A stretch of 64,000 nucleotides of DNA from Planctomycetota bacterium (GTDB taxonomy: Bacteria; Planctomycetota; UBA1135; GCA-002686595), in the NCBI GenBank assembly GCA_028278425.1, contig JANQEJ010000221.1, positions 1 through 64,000 of the forward strand. Direction: 5' to 3'. The notes under the pieces are model-generated. The model was not told where the DNA came from and made no database searches. It saw nothing but the letters and a program-made list of their open reading frames with translations. Shown here in pieces: positions 38,489 through 46,958 of the stretch; positions within the stretch are counted from its first letter, which is position 1; every line of letters starts with the position of its first letter. The translations under genes were made by a program, and so were the position numbers.

Positions 38489-38620
38489 CTAGAACAGCGC
38501 GTACTCGAAGGGTGCCAGGGCGCCGTCTCCCGAGACGAAGCAGGCGACCAGGAGCAGCACCGCCATCACGACGATGGGCGCCGCGATCCAGATCCAGTAC
38601 TCCTTGAAGAAGCTCGCCAT
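38489..38620 (-). CDS. DUF5989 microprotein (43 aa)
   Basis: A 43-residue protein (MASFFKEYWIWIAAPIVV... ending APFEYALF) with one membrane helix and the DUF5989 C-terminal signature. It is paralogous to the 47-residue protein just downstream and to the last 48 residues of the SGNH protein upstream. The gene lies 58 bp after the stop of the SGNH gene and has no clear Shine-Dalgarno, so translation may depend on the upstream message. Its role is unknown, probably in a membrane complex with the carbamoyltransferase cassette. Confidence 0.75.
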   Translation of the reverse strand: MASFFKEYWIWIAAPIVVMAVLLLVACFVSGDGALAPFEYALF

Positions 38621-38678
38621 CGACGTCGGTTGTAAGGGCAGTCCTAGGATTGCGCAAGTCGCTCCGTGGCGGGGAGGC

Positions 38679-40247
38679 TCAGAAGAGCGTGTAGATGAAC
38701 GGGGCGACGAGCGGTGAGCTCGCCGCCACCACGAGGAGGCTTCCGATGGTCAGGAGCACGACGACCAGCGGCATCAGGTACCAGTGGCCGCGCAGCGTGA
38801 AGGACTTCAGGAGCTCCGCGATGGTGCCGAGGCGACGTCCGAGCTTCCAGGCGACGAAGCCGAGGATGATCAGGACGAAGAGGATGAGCAGCATCTGCGA
38901 CACGTTGGGGGGCAGGAGCCCGAGCACCCACTGGCCGCCGAAGATGATCGTGAAGATCACCGCGAGCAGCGCCGCGACCTTGACCGGGGGCTGCCAGACG
39001 GGCTCGTCCCGGTAGAAGCCGCAGTAGAGGATCGTCAGGGCGAGCCACAGGCAGGCGAACACGATGTAGCGCGTCTTGATGCCGCCCTCGGGCTCGTATT
39101 CCGGGATCGCGCCGCGCGAGATCGCCTGGTGCGCGTCGGGGAAGACGCCGCGGTTGTCGAACTCGTTGTAGAGGAAGTGGGTCATCGCCCGGTTGCCGTC
39201 CGGGTTGAAGTGCCACTCGTCCTCGAAGTACAGGCGCTCGCCGTTCTCCGCGCGCACCTGGAGCGCGGAGCGGGGGTCCATCGTCTCGATGCCGAGCTCG
39301 TCGGCCATCGCGAGGAAGGTGTTCACCGGCTTCATCGGCGACCAGCGGTCGTCCGGCAGCCCGGCGAGGTGGAGCTCCTGGAACTTCTCCTTCTCGTCGT
39401 CGTGGATCGCGAACTCCGGCGGGATCGGGACCAGGAGGAGGCGCGCGCCGATCGCGTCGCAGTCCTTCTTGAGGCCGGTCAGCGCGCCCTTGGTGCGCTT
39501 CAGGGCGTCGGCGAGGAAGGCGGGCGTCTCGTTCAGGAGCGGGGCGTGCTCCTTGTAGATCTTCCTCTGAGCGCCGGGGGGCTGGAAGGCGTGCTCGTCG
39601 GTTCCCTTCGGCTTGAAGAAGCCGCCGAGGAAGCGACCGATCGCCACGCGCTGCGCGAAGGACTGCCCGCCCGGGTCGACGAGCTGGCCGGTCTCGGGCT
39701 CGCCGTCCTCGCGGAAGAGGGGCTTGGGGTAGCGGTTGTAGCGCGGCTCGCCGTTCCAGTAGATGTCGTTCAGGTACGGGAAGATCAGCACGACGTCGGG
39801 CTGATACTCCATGCCGTAGTGGTGGAACCAGAGAGCCTGCTGGTCGGTCGAGTAGCCTTCGGTGCCGGCGTTGATCACCTCGACGCGGCGTTCCTCGCTG
39901 GCCCACCAGCCCTCTAACTGGTCGACGAAGAGGTCGTGCCGGTCGACCGTGTAGCCGAGCACGAACGAGTCGCCCAGCATCATCACGCGGAGCGTGTTGG
40001 GCTTCTTCGACTTGCCGAGGTCCTCGTCGTCGCGCAGGCCGTACCGGTTGATCTTGAAGTTGATGTCGAACTCGTTCGTCGAGCGGTCGACGTCCGCCTC
40101 GGGGCGCTTCGCCCAGCCGAGCTTGTCGTGGAACTCGTTGATCGTGGGCTGCGGGCCGAAGCCGCAGAGGCGCAGACCGCCTTCGAAGAGGAGCAGGGCG
40201 AGCAGGAGGCTGACCCCGATCGCCAGGAGAACGTTGATTCCCTTCAC
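38679..40247 (-). CDS. SGNH hydrolase with C-terminal membrane region and DUF5989-like tail
   Basis: A 522-residue protein. Residues 1-25 are a membrane anchor. An SGNH/GDSL hydrolase domain follows, with the nucleophile in LGDSFVLGY (S94) and D343-x2-H346 in EDEWHFNPDG, so a complete catalytic triad is present. After about residue 385 come several membrane helices. The last 48 residues (LLKSFTLRGHWYLMPL... ending APFIYTLF) are a DUF5989-like domain. It would act on the outer side of the membrane as an acyl-esterase or acyltransferase on glycans. The GTG start directly abuts the carbamoyltransferase stop, so coupling is likely. Confidence 0.82.
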   Translation of the reverse strand: MKGINVLLAIGVSLLLALLLFEGGLRLCGFGPQPTINEFHDKLGWAKRPEADVDRSTNEFDINFKINRYGLRDDEDLGKSKKPNTLRVMMLGDSFVLGYTVDRHDLFVDQLEGWWASEERRVEVINAGTEGYSTDQQALWFHHYGMEYQPDVVLIFPYLNDIYWNGEPRYNRYPKPLFREDGEPETGQLVDPGGQSFAQRVAIGRFLGGFFKPKGTDEHAFQPPGAQRKIYKEHAPLLNETPAFLADALKRTKGALTGLKKDCDAIGARLLLVPIPPEFAIHDDEKEKFQELHLAGLPDDRWSPMKPVNTFLAMADELGIETMDPRSALQVRAENGERLYFEDEWHFNPDGNRAMTHFLYNEFDNRGVFPDAHQAISRGAIPEYEPEGGIKTRYIVFACLWLALTILYCGFYRDEPVWQPPVKVAALLAVIFTIIFGGQWVLGLLPPNVSQMLLILFVLIILGFVAWKLGRRLGTIAELLKSFTLRGHWYLMPLVVVLLTIGSLLVVAASSPLVAPFIYTLF

Positions 40248-42038
40248 CTAGCTCACCATTTCCGTGACCGAGTCGCCCTCGTGGCGCAGCGTGAAGCGCG
40301 TCTCGGCGATCTTCTTCTTCGCCGACTCGTGGACGATGTAGTTGTTCATGAAGAGCAGGTCCATGCCCGACAGGCTGAACGTGTTGAACGCGTGCGAGGG
40401 GTGCTCGACGATCGGCTCGCCCTTCAGGTTGAAGGACGTGTTCATGATCACCGGCACGCCCGTGATCTCGCCGAAGCGCTCGATGATCCGGTGGTAGGCC
40501 GGGCAAGTCTCGCGGTAGACGGTCTGGAGGCGGCCGGAGCCGTCCTCGTGGGTGATCGCCGGGAGGACGGAGCGCTTGTCCTCGCGCACCGGCGAGACGT
40601 AGAGCATGAAGCGCCCCGGCAGGTGCCGGTCGGCTTCGGGGAACTCGAAGAAGTCGTTCGCGCGCTCCTCGATGACCGAGGGCGCGAAGGGCCGGAAGGC
40701 CTCGCGGAACTTGATCTTGGAGTTGAGCAGCTCCTTCATCTCCGGCTTGCGCGGGTCGGCGATGATCGAGCGCGAGCCGAGCGCCCGCGGTCCCCACTCC
40801 ATCCGCCCGCGGAACCAGCCGCAGACCTTGCTGTCGGCCAGGGCGTGGGCGACGTAGTCGTAGAACTTCTCGTCGTCCTCGATCTTCTCGAAGGCGATGT
40901 CGTGCTTCTTCAGGAACCCCTCGATCACCTCGTCGCCGTAGCCGCTGCCGAGGTAGGCGTGGTCGAGGGCCGGGCCCCGCGGCTGGCCGAGCAGGTGGTT
41001 GTAGGCCCAGTACGCCGCGCCGACGGATCCTCCGTCGTCGCCGGGCGCCGGGTGGATGTACATGTCGTCGAACGGCCCGTCGCGCATCAGCTTGAAGTTG
41101 GCGACGGAGTTCAGCGCCACGCCGCCGGCCATGACGAGCGCGTTCATCCCGGTCTCGTTCTTGAGGTAGGTGATCATCTTCATGAGCACCTCCTCGGTGA
41201 CCCTCTGGATGCTGGCGGCCATGTCGCAGTAGAAGGGGTCGAGCGACTTGTCCTGCAGCTTGGGATCGCGCGCCGGCCGGCCGAAGTGCTCGCCGAACTT
41301 GTCGTTCAGCGTGGAGTCGCGCGAGTAGTGGTAGGCGAAGTAGTTCATGTCGTGCCACAGGGAGCCGTCCTCGCCTACGTGGATCAGCTCGTAGATCTTG
41401 TCGCAGTACTTCGGCTCGCCGTAGGGGTGCATCCCCATCAGCTTGTATTCGCCCTCGTTGATCTCGAACCCGCAGTACGCGGTGAAGGCCGAGTACAGGA
41501 GGCCGAGCGAGTGGGGGAAGCGCAGCTCCTTGAAGATCTCGACCTTGGTGTCGCGGCCGACGCCCATCGTCGCGGTCGACCACTCGCCCGCGCCGTCGAC
41601 GGTGAGGATCGCGGCGTCCTTGAAGGGCGAGGTGTAGAAGCTGCACGCCGCGTGCGACATGTGGTGGTCGCAGAAGAGGATCTTCGACCCCGGGATGCCC
41701 ATCTCCTTGGACATCATCGACTTGATCCAGAGCTTGTCGGAGACCCAGCGCTGCATCGACTCGCGGAACACCGCCGCCGAGCGCGGGAAGGTCGCCATCG
41801 CCGTCATCAGCATGCGCTCGAACTTGACGAACGGCTTCTCGTAGAAGACGACGTAGTCGACGTCGTGGATCGTGATGCCGCTCTGCTTGAGGACGAACTC
41901 GATCGCGAGCGAGGGGAAGCCCGAGTCGTGCTTCTTGCGGCTGATGCGCTCCTCCGCGATGGCGGCGGTCAGGACGCCGTCCCGGACCAGCGCGGCCGCG
42001 GAGTCGTGGTAATAGAAGGAGAGGCCGAGGATGTTCAT
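40248..42038 (-). CDS. Carbamoyltransferase (NodU/SxtI family)
   Basis: A 596-residue enzyme with the Kae1-like N-terminal domain and the C-terminal carbamoyltransferase domain. It uses carbamoyl phosphate and ATP to make carbamoyl-AMP and passes the carbamoyl group to a hydroxyl of its substrate. The N-terminal segment GLSFYYHDSAAALVRDG, the iron/ATP histidine cluster CDHHMSHAA near residue 123, and MEWGPRALGSRSIIADPR in the C-terminal half are family signatures. NodU-like enzymes decorate Nod factors, antibiotics, saxitoxin and surface glycans. The gene lies 9 bp after the SxtJ-like gene and abuts the SGNH gene. The likely target here is a cell-surface glycan or glycolipid. Confidence 0.92.
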   Translation of the reverse strand: MNILGLSFYYHDSAAALVRDGVLTAAIAEERISRKKHDSGFPSLAIEFVLKQSGITIHDVDYVVFYEKPFVKFERMLMTAMATFPRSAAVFRESMQRWVSDKLWIKSMMSKEMGIPGSKILFCDHHMSHAACSFYTSPFKDAAILTVDGAGEWSTATMGVGRDTKVEIFKELRFPHSLGLLYSAFTAYCGFEINEGEYKLMGMHPYGEPKYCDKIYELIHVGEDGSLWHDMNYFAYHYSRDSTLNDKFGEHFGRPARDPKLQDKSLDPFYCDMAASIQRVTEEVLMKMITYLKNETGMNALVMAGGVALNSVANFKLMRDGPFDDMYIHPAPGDDGGSVGAAYWAYNHLLGQPRGPALDHAYLGSGYGDEVIEGFLKKHDIAFEKIEDDEKFYDYVAHALADSKVCGWFRGRMEWGPRALGSRSIIADPRKPEMKELLNSKIKFREAFRPFAPSVIEERANDFFEFPEADRHLPGRFMLYVSPVREDKRSVLPAITHEDGSGRLQTVYRETCPAYHRIIERFGEITGVPVIMNTSFNLKGEPIVEHPSHAFNTFSLSGMDLLFMNNYIVHESAKKKIAETRFTLRHEGDSVTEMVS

Positions 42039-42047
42039 GGGGAGGAG

Positions 42048-42257
42048 CTAGTCCTGCTTGCGCGCGGCCCGGAGGGTCTCGTTGTCCGCCTCCCAGTTCC
42101 ACCAGTTGCCGTCGGCGGGCCGGGAGATGCGCAGGGGGTCGGCGACCAGCTTGTAGAAGATGGCGAAGGGCCCCAGGACCAGGAAGTAGAGGAGGGTGAG
42201 GAACACACGCGAGAGCATGTGTCCGAAGCGCTCGGAGAACTGGAGCAGGGCCTGCAT
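42048..42257 (-). CDS. Small SxtJ-like membrane protein (69 aa)
   Basis: A 69-residue protein with one strong membrane helix (VFLTLLYFLVLGPFAIFYKL). It resembles the C-terminal part of SxtJ proteins, which read F-G-H-x-x-S/G-x-x-x-T-x-x-L-T-L-I/L-Y-x-L-x-x-x-P, then DPL. Here FGHMLSRVFLTLLYFLV is followed by ADPLRI. It is the first gene of the carbamoyltransferase cassette and appears to be a shortened form. The ATG has no Shine-Dalgarno. TATACT on the minus strand at 42415-42420 is a candidate -10 about 160 bp upstream. Function unknown. Confidence 0.65.
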   Translation of the reverse strand: MQALLQFSERFGHMLSRVFLTLLYFLVLGPFAIFYKLVADPLRISRPADGNWWNWEADNETLRAARKQD

Positions 42258-42414
42258 CGTTGGTCGGGCGAGGTGGGGGGAAGGGGACCGATCGGACTTC
42301 GTCGCCCCGGGCGGAGGCGCTGAAGAGCGGATCGGCCTTTTCCTGGTCGAAAACGGAGGGGAGGGCCGGTCCCACGGCCTTGGAACGGGCCTCCGGCTGC
42401 GGAGGGAGGCGAAA

Positions 42415-42420
42415 AGTATA
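42415..42420 (-). promoter_or_regulatory. Candidate -10 (TATACT) of the carbamoyltransferase cassette
   Basis: TATACT on the minus strand lies in an AT-richer patch of the divergent gap and could drive the cassette from 42257 down to 38305, with a leader of about 150 nt. The -35 is weak (TCTCCC at 17 bases). Confidence 0.25.
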
Positions 42421-42473
42421 TCGGCGGATCCGGCGGGGGGAGAGCGCGGGGTGGAACCGCGGGGTCACTTGCC

Positions 42474-42479
42474 TAGCCT
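42474..42479 (+). promoter_or_regulatory. Candidate -10 box (TAGCCT) for a leaderless transcript
   Basis: TAGCCT ends seven bases before the ATG at 42487. There is no Shine-Dalgarno. TGGAAC lies 16 bases upstream as a weak -35. Confidence 0.4.
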
Positions 42480-42486
42480 GCTGGGC

Positions 42487-44301
42487 ATGACGGCTCGCGG
42501 GAACGGCGCCCGGCGCTTCCGATGGGTCCTTTTCGCGGTGGCGCTGGCCGCGATCCTGCCCTCGGTCGGGACGCTCGGCGCGCCGCTCGTCTCCGACGAC
42601 GCGGCCGCCCTGGGCTACGTCCACCGCGGGGGCCTCTTCGACGACTGGCTCGGACCCCAGTACGGGATGCGGATCATCCGCTTCTGGCGCCCGATGGTGA
42701 CGACCTCGCTGGCCCTCCAGGAGCGCCTCACCGGCGTGGAGCCCCTGCCGCTGCGCGCGCTGAACCTCCTCTGCCACGTCGCGACGGCGTGCCTCGCGGC
42801 GTCGATCGCCCGCCGGCTCGGCGCCGGGGCGCTCGGGGGCCTCGCCGCCGGGCTCCTGGCCGCGAGCTTTCCCGAGCAGGGCGGGACCGTCACGTGGGTC
42901 GTGGGGCGCGTGGATTCGCTCGCGGCGCCCTTCTTCCTCCTCGCGTGCTGGCTCGCCCTCGGGGCCGCGGAGGGCGGGCGGCGGCTCGTCCATGCCGTCG
43001 GGGCCGGGCTGGCTGCGCTTCTCGCGTGCGCCACCAAGGAAATCGCCTTCGTCGTGCCCGCCTGGGGCGCGGCGCTGGCCTTCGGCCGCGGCGACCGGCC
43101 GCTCGCGGCCCTCCGCGCGGCCGCGCCGCTCCTCGTCGGCGCGGTGGTCGCCTTCCTGTGGCGCCGTCTGGCGCTGGGCGTCTGGGTCGGCGGCTACCCG
43201 CCGCCGGAGGAGCTCGGCGTCGGTGCCGTTGGACGGGCCGCGACGACCTTCGTCGCGGTCCACGGCTGGATCCTCGCCGGCGCGGTCGCCGCCGCGGCGC
43301 TCGCGGCGGCGGGCGGTTGCTTGCGCGGACGCGCGCTCGCCGGCGGTCTCGTCGCCGCGCTCGCGACGGCGCCGCCGCTCTTCGCGCTCCTGATCGACGG
43401 TCACGTCGAGGAGCAGAACCTGCGGGCCTTCCAGCTCGCCGACGCGGGCTTCGCGATCGCGATCGGAGCGGCGCTCGGTCCGGCGGCGAACCGCCGCGGT
43501 CTCCTGCCGCTCCTGGCGCTCTTGCCACTCGTCGGCTGGCGCGGAATTCTCGCCGCGACGGACACGCGCGAGTGGGCCGCGGCGGGCGAGGTGGCGGCGG
43601 GCGCCATCGCGAGCGTGCGGGACAAGGTCGACTCCGCGCCGCCGAACGAGCATCCGGTGCTCGCCGACGTCTTTCCGAGCCACCACGGGGGCGCCTACTG
43701 CCTCGCCTGGGGCGTGGCCGATCGTTACCGCCCGCCCTTCCCCGAGGCGCACCGGCCGGTCTGGCCGCTGCGGCCCCTGTTCGGAAGCGCGGCGAGCGCG
43801 CGGCCGGTGCTGCTCGAGCGCGTCCGGGGGCTCGTGTGGCCGCTGAGCAGCTCGGCGCTGACGGTTCCGGAGCTCCCGGTGTCGGTCAACGGCGCGATGA
43901 GCTTCGCCCTGCGCATCGACGAAAGCGTGGCGAGCGCCGGCGGCGGCGACCAGGTGCTCGAGCTCTGGGGCGACTTCTCCGGCGCCCGCTTCGAGTTCGT
44001 CGTGTACACGGAGATGGGCTACGAGCCGGCCGCGTGGCTCACCGCCGGCGCGGGCGAGCCGGGCACGACGCCGATCGGCGGCACCGAGACGGTCCGGCGC
44101 ATCGCGCTCGGCGACGTCCTGCGCTGCTCCGGCTTCGTGCTGCTCGGCGAGGCGCTGCTCCAGGTCGCCGACCTCGGCGCGACGCGCGCGTACCTCGAGG
44201 TGCGCGTCGTCGCCGGAGACGAGCCCGTTGCCGCGAGCCGCTTCCTGCCGCTCGAGTGGGACGCCGACCTGATGGAGCGCCTAGCGGCGCTCGGGGGTTA
44301 G
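42487..44301 (+). CDS. Polytopic membrane protein, GT-C/TMTC-like
   Basis: A 604-residue integral membrane protein with about ten helices in residues 10-400 and a beta-type soluble C-terminus. The first loop holds an acidic pair (VSDDAAAL). A conserved F-W-R-P-M-V-T-T-S-L-x-L segment with LRALNLLCHVATACL follows, resembling TMTC-type and other GT-C mannosyltransferases (F-x-R-P-L-x..., H-x-x-N-x-x-L-H). The sugar donor would be a polyprenyl-phosphate sugar. No TPR tail is present, unlike TMTC proteins. The ATG is chosen because TAGCCT lies seven bases upstream and a basic N-terminus precedes helix 1. It overlaps the convergent gene by 4 bp at the stops. Confidence 0.65.
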   Translation: MTARGNGARRFRWVLFAVALAAILPSVGTLGAPLVSDDAAALGYVHRGGLFDDWLGPQYGMRIIRFWRPMVTTSLALQERLTGVEPLPLRALNLLCHVATACLAASIARRLGAGALGGLAAGLLAASFPEQGGTVTWVVGRVDSLAAPFFLLACWLALGAAEGGRRLVHAVGAGLAALLACATKEIAFVVPAWGAALAFGRGDRPLAALRAAAPLLVGAVVAFLWRRLALGVWVGGYPPPEELGVGAVGRAATTFVAVHGWILAGAVAAAALAAAGGCLRGRALAGGLVAALATAPPLFALLIDGHVEEQNLRAFQLADAGFAIAIGAALGPAANRRGLLPLLALLPLVGWRGILAATDTREWAAAGEVAAGAIASVRDKVDSAPPNEHPVLADVFPSHHGGAYCLAWGVADRYRPPFPEAHRPVWPLRPLFGSAASARPVLLERVRGLVWPLSSSALTVPELPVSVNGAMSFALRIDESVASAGGGDQVLELWGDFSGARFEFVVYTEMGYEPAAWLTAGAGEPGTTPIGGTETVRRIALGDVLRCSGFVLLGEALLQVADLGATRAYLEVRVVAGDEPVAASRFLPLEWDADLMERLAALGG

Positions 44302-44987
44302 CTGTCCTCCCCAGGCTCCGGCTCGGTCTCGAGCCAGAACTCGATGACGATCCCGTCCTTGAGGCGGAAGTACCAGGAGGGCGCGGGCACGTCCTCGGGG
44401 GCGTCGCGGTACTTGAAGAGCAGCCCGTCCTTCGGCCGGTAGATCGCGGAGGGCGGCCCGTAGGCCTCGAGCAGGTCGCGCGAAGTCTGGAAGTACTGCG
44501 AGCGGTCGGCCGCGTGCGCGTCGCCGTGCCAGCGCTCCGCCAGCGCCTCGAGCGCGACCCAGTCGACGTCCGCGCGCCGGTCGCGCACGTCGATCAGCGT
44601 CTCGCCGCCCAGGGCCGGCGCGCTGCGGATCAGGCTCTGCGTCTCGTTCGACTCGCGCTCGAGGGTCGCGCGCAGGGCGTCCAGGCTGCGCGCGAGAGCG
44701 TCGAAGGACTCGGGCGGCGGGAAGTCGCCGATGGCGACCCGCTCGCCCGGCGTCGCGGCGGGGGCGAGCTCCGGCTCCGCGAAGAGCTCCTCCAGACGTT
44801 CGAGCACCCCGGCCGTGCGCGCCTGCGCCTGTCGCAGCCTCGCGAGCTCCTCGACGAGCTCTTCGCCGGCGCCCGCGGGCGGTTCGGTGCCGCGGGGCCC
44901 GGCGAAGAGCGCCGCGCCGGCGACGAGGCCCAGCGCGAGGGCTCCCAGCCCGATCAGCGCGGTCGCGGTACGTCCCTGCGCGGTCAT
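44298..44987 (-). CDS. Membrane-anchored coiled-coil hypothetical protein
   Basis: A 229-residue protein with one N-terminal membrane helix (TALIGLGALALGLVAGAALF). A predicted coiled-coil (about residues 40-115, rich in E, L, A and R) follows. The small C-terminal domain reads LLEAYGPPSAIYRP, then GLLFKY, then WYFRLKDGIVIEFWL, which recalls BamE/SmpA-type small alpha-beta domains. I do not recognise the family. It lies 49 bp after the DegP-like protease on the same strand, so the two may be co-transcribed and both concern the periplasm. Stops overlap the convergent gene by 4 bp. Confidence 0.55.
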   Translation of the reverse strand: MTAQGRTATALIGLGALALGLVAGAALFAGPRGTEPPAGAGEELVEELARLRQAQARTAGVLERLEELFAEPELAPAATPGERVAIGDFPPPESFDALARSLDALRATLERESNETQSLIRSAPALGGETLIDVRDRRADVDWVALEALAERWHGDAHAADRSQYFQTSRDLLEAYGPPSAIYRPKDGLLFKYRDAPEDVPAPSWYFRLKDGIVIEFWLETEPEPGEDS

Positions 44988-45036
44988 CGCCCAAAGGAGA
45001 CGCGCTTCGCCCGGCGGCGTCGACGGGATTCCCGCG

Positions 45037-46335
45037 CTAACGCAGCTCGATCCAGCCCTTGTACGCCTCGCTGCGCGACGGCGTCAGCTCGAGCCGCCCG
45101 TTCTGGTTCTCGTCGCGCCACACGTCGAGCCGCATCTCGGTCCCCGGCTTGAGCCGCGTCAGGAGGAGCGCGAACTCGTCCGGCGTCGTGATCTGCTCGG
45201 CCCGGCGCCCGGCGGGCTGCACCGCCTCGATGAAGTCGTTGGGCTGCAGGCCGAGCGTTTCGGCCGGACCGTTGGGCCGCACCTTGGTGACCCGCAGCAT
45301 GCGCGTCCGGTCGAACACCATCGTCTCCACCGTCAGCCCCGCGCGCAGGTAGGAGAGGTAGTCCGCCCGGTCCCAGGCCTCGATCCGGTGGCTGCGGTAG
45401 AGCGCGCCGCGCTTGACGCGCACCGACACCGTCTCGCCGGGCTGGATGGAGAGCCGCGCGAGCCGGTACTCCTCCGCCGTCTCCACGGGCGCTTCGTTGA
45501 GCGCGACGATCCGGTCGCCGAGGCGCAGCCCCTGGGACTCCGCCGGGCCGCCGGGGGTGAGCTCCTCGATCGAGAGCTGGTCGAGGTCCACCTCGAAGCC
45601 GAGCCAGCCGCGCGCCTTCGACGGCTCGAGCAGGTGGTCGCGCAGCACCGCCTGGACCTGGTCCACCGGGATCGCGAAGCCGATGTTCTCCGCCGCCGTG
45701 TGAACCACGGTGTTGATGCCGATCAGGTCGCCGTTGATGTTGACCAGCGGCCCGCCGGAGTTGCCCGGGTTGATCGACGCGTCGGTCTGGATCAGGTTGC
45801 TGAAGGAGAGCCCCGACACCTTCACGTCGCGGTGGAGACCGGAGATGATCCCCTGGCTGACCGAGAGCGTCTGGCCGTACGGGTTGCCGATCGCGATCAC
45901 GGTCTCCCCGACCAGCAGGTCCGACGACGTGCCCATCGGCACGGTGGGGAACGGCTCGTCGCCTTCGATCTTGAGCAGCGCCAGGTCCTCCGCCTCGTTC
46001 CAGGAGATGAGCTGCGCGTCGTAGACCGTCTCGTCCATCTCGGGGTCGAACCGCACCCGGATCTGGTTGGCTCCGCGCACCACGTGGTAGTTCGTGATGA
46101 TGTACCCCTCCTCGTAGATCACGACTCCGGAGCCCGAGCTCTGTGAGTTGGTCCGGAAGAGGCGCCCCCACCAATCCTGCCGCACCCCGGGCACGTTGGT
46201 CTCGATGTAGACGACCGCCGGCCGCGTGCGCTGGACCACGGCGACGACCGGCGTCATCCGCCGGTCCAGGGCCTCGAGGTCTTGCGGGGGAACCGACGTG
46301 AGCTGGGCGAGGAGGACCAGGGCTAGCGTGCTCAT
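45037..46335 (-). CDS. DegP/HtrA-like serine protease with two PDZ regions
   Basis: A 432-residue S1C-family periplasmic protease. The trypsin-like domain has its triad at H84 (NYHVV), D117 (EDLALL) and S193 (GNSGGP). A PDZ domain follows near residues 240-325, and a second PDZ-like region near 335-420 (PNGPAETLGLQPNDFI). It degrades or protects misfolded envelope proteins. The C-terminal tail has a calcium-loop-like DENQNGRLEL. I prefer ATG 46335 over the GTG two codons upstream because TAGATT lies exactly six bases before the ATG and would overlap the GTG. The first 14 residues form a short signal sequence. Confidence 0.9.
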   Translation of the reverse strand: MSTLALVLLAQLTSVPPQDLEALDRRMTPVVAVVQRTRPAVVYIETNVPGVRQDWWGRLFRTNSQSSGSGVVIYEEGYIITNYHVVRGANQIRVRFDPEMDETVYDAQLISWNEAEDLALLKIEGDEPFPTVPMGTSSDLLVGETVIAIGNPYGQTLSVSQGIISGLHRDVKVSGLSFSNLIQTDASINPGNSGGPLVNINGDLIGINTVVHTAAENIGFAIPVDQVQAVLRDHLLEPSKARGWLGFEVDLDQLSIEELTPGGPAESQGLRLGDRIVALNEAPVETAEEYRLARLSIQPGETVSVRVKRGALYRSHRIEAWDRADYLSYLRAGLTVETMVFDRTRMLRVTKVRPNGPAETLGLQPNDFIEAVQPAGRRAEQITTPDEFALLLTRLKPGTEMRLDVWRDENQNGRLELTPSRSEAYKGWIELR

Positions 46336-46341
46336 GAGCAC

Positions 46342-46347
46342 AATCTA
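46342..46347 (-). promoter_or_regulatory. Candidate -10 box (TAGATT) for a leaderless transcript
   Basis: On the minus strand TAGATT ends six bases before the ATG at 46335. Because the alternative GTG start abuts the box, the box decides the start codon. Confidence 0.45.
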
Positions 46348-46454
46348 CGCGCACGGGGGCGGCCTGTGAGCGGTTGGCTCCCCGGGGCCCTCGTCCGGGG
46401 AGCGGCGGCCTCGTAGGCTCCCCTTCCTCGCTAGAATCCGGGAGGGAGGCTCCC

Positions 46455-46844
46455 ATGAACCTGCTTCGGAGCAAGGTCGTCTTCTGGACGATCCTCGCCG
46501 CCGTGGTCCTGCTCGCGATCCTCGGCTCGTGGACCTACGACGGCAGCAAGCGAACCCTCGTTGCGTACCTCGCCTTCGGCTTCTTCGGGATCCTGTGCCT
46601 TCTGGGTTTCGGCTTCCCATGGGCTCGGAAGACCGTCGCCGCGCTGATCTTCATCCTGTACTTGGTCTACCTCGCGTACCGGGTCGGCGGGCAGCTTGGA
46701 GTCTTCGACGACCCCAACGCGAGCGCCGGAAAGAGCCTGCTCGCGCTCGTGGGCTTCGTGGTCATCGGGGTGCCCTGCCTCCGCTACCTGCTCAAGCGGT
46801 CTCCCGGGGAGGAGCGCGCGCCCGCGAAAGCCGACGAGTCGTAG
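46455..46844 (+). CDS. Small four-helix membrane protein
   Basis: A 129-residue integral membrane protein with four hydrophobic segments (about 8-24, 37-55, 58-76 and 96-114). A basic C-terminal tail rich in Lys, Glu and Ala follows. I do not recognise a family. The ATG is supported by a GGGAGG-type site a few bases before it and a TAGAAT box at 46432-46437. It is preceded by the divergent DegP-like protease and followed by tRNA-Val on the opposite strand. Confidence 0.6.
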   Translation: MNLLRSKVVFWTILAAVVLLAILGSWTYDGSKRTLVAYLAFGFFGILCLLGFGFPWARKTVAALIFILYLVYLAYRVGGQLGVFDDPNASAGKSLLALVGFVVIGVPCLRYLLKRSPGEERAPAKADES

Positions 46845-46868
46845 GTCGGCGGGCGCTCCGAGGGGCGA

Positions 46869-46945
<77 letters not shown>

Positions 46946-46958
46946 GAAGGGGGCGAGA

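Noticed and set aside
38644..43752. A 1702-codon open frame on the minus strand
   Set aside because: It is out of frame with the well-supported SGNH hydrolase and carbamoyltransferase genes and has the Arg/Ala-rich composition of a high-GC shadow.
44731..46146. A 471-codon plus-strand frame opposite the DegP-like gene
   Set aside because: It mirrors the protease gene in antisense, and the protease has a complete triad and PDZ domains.
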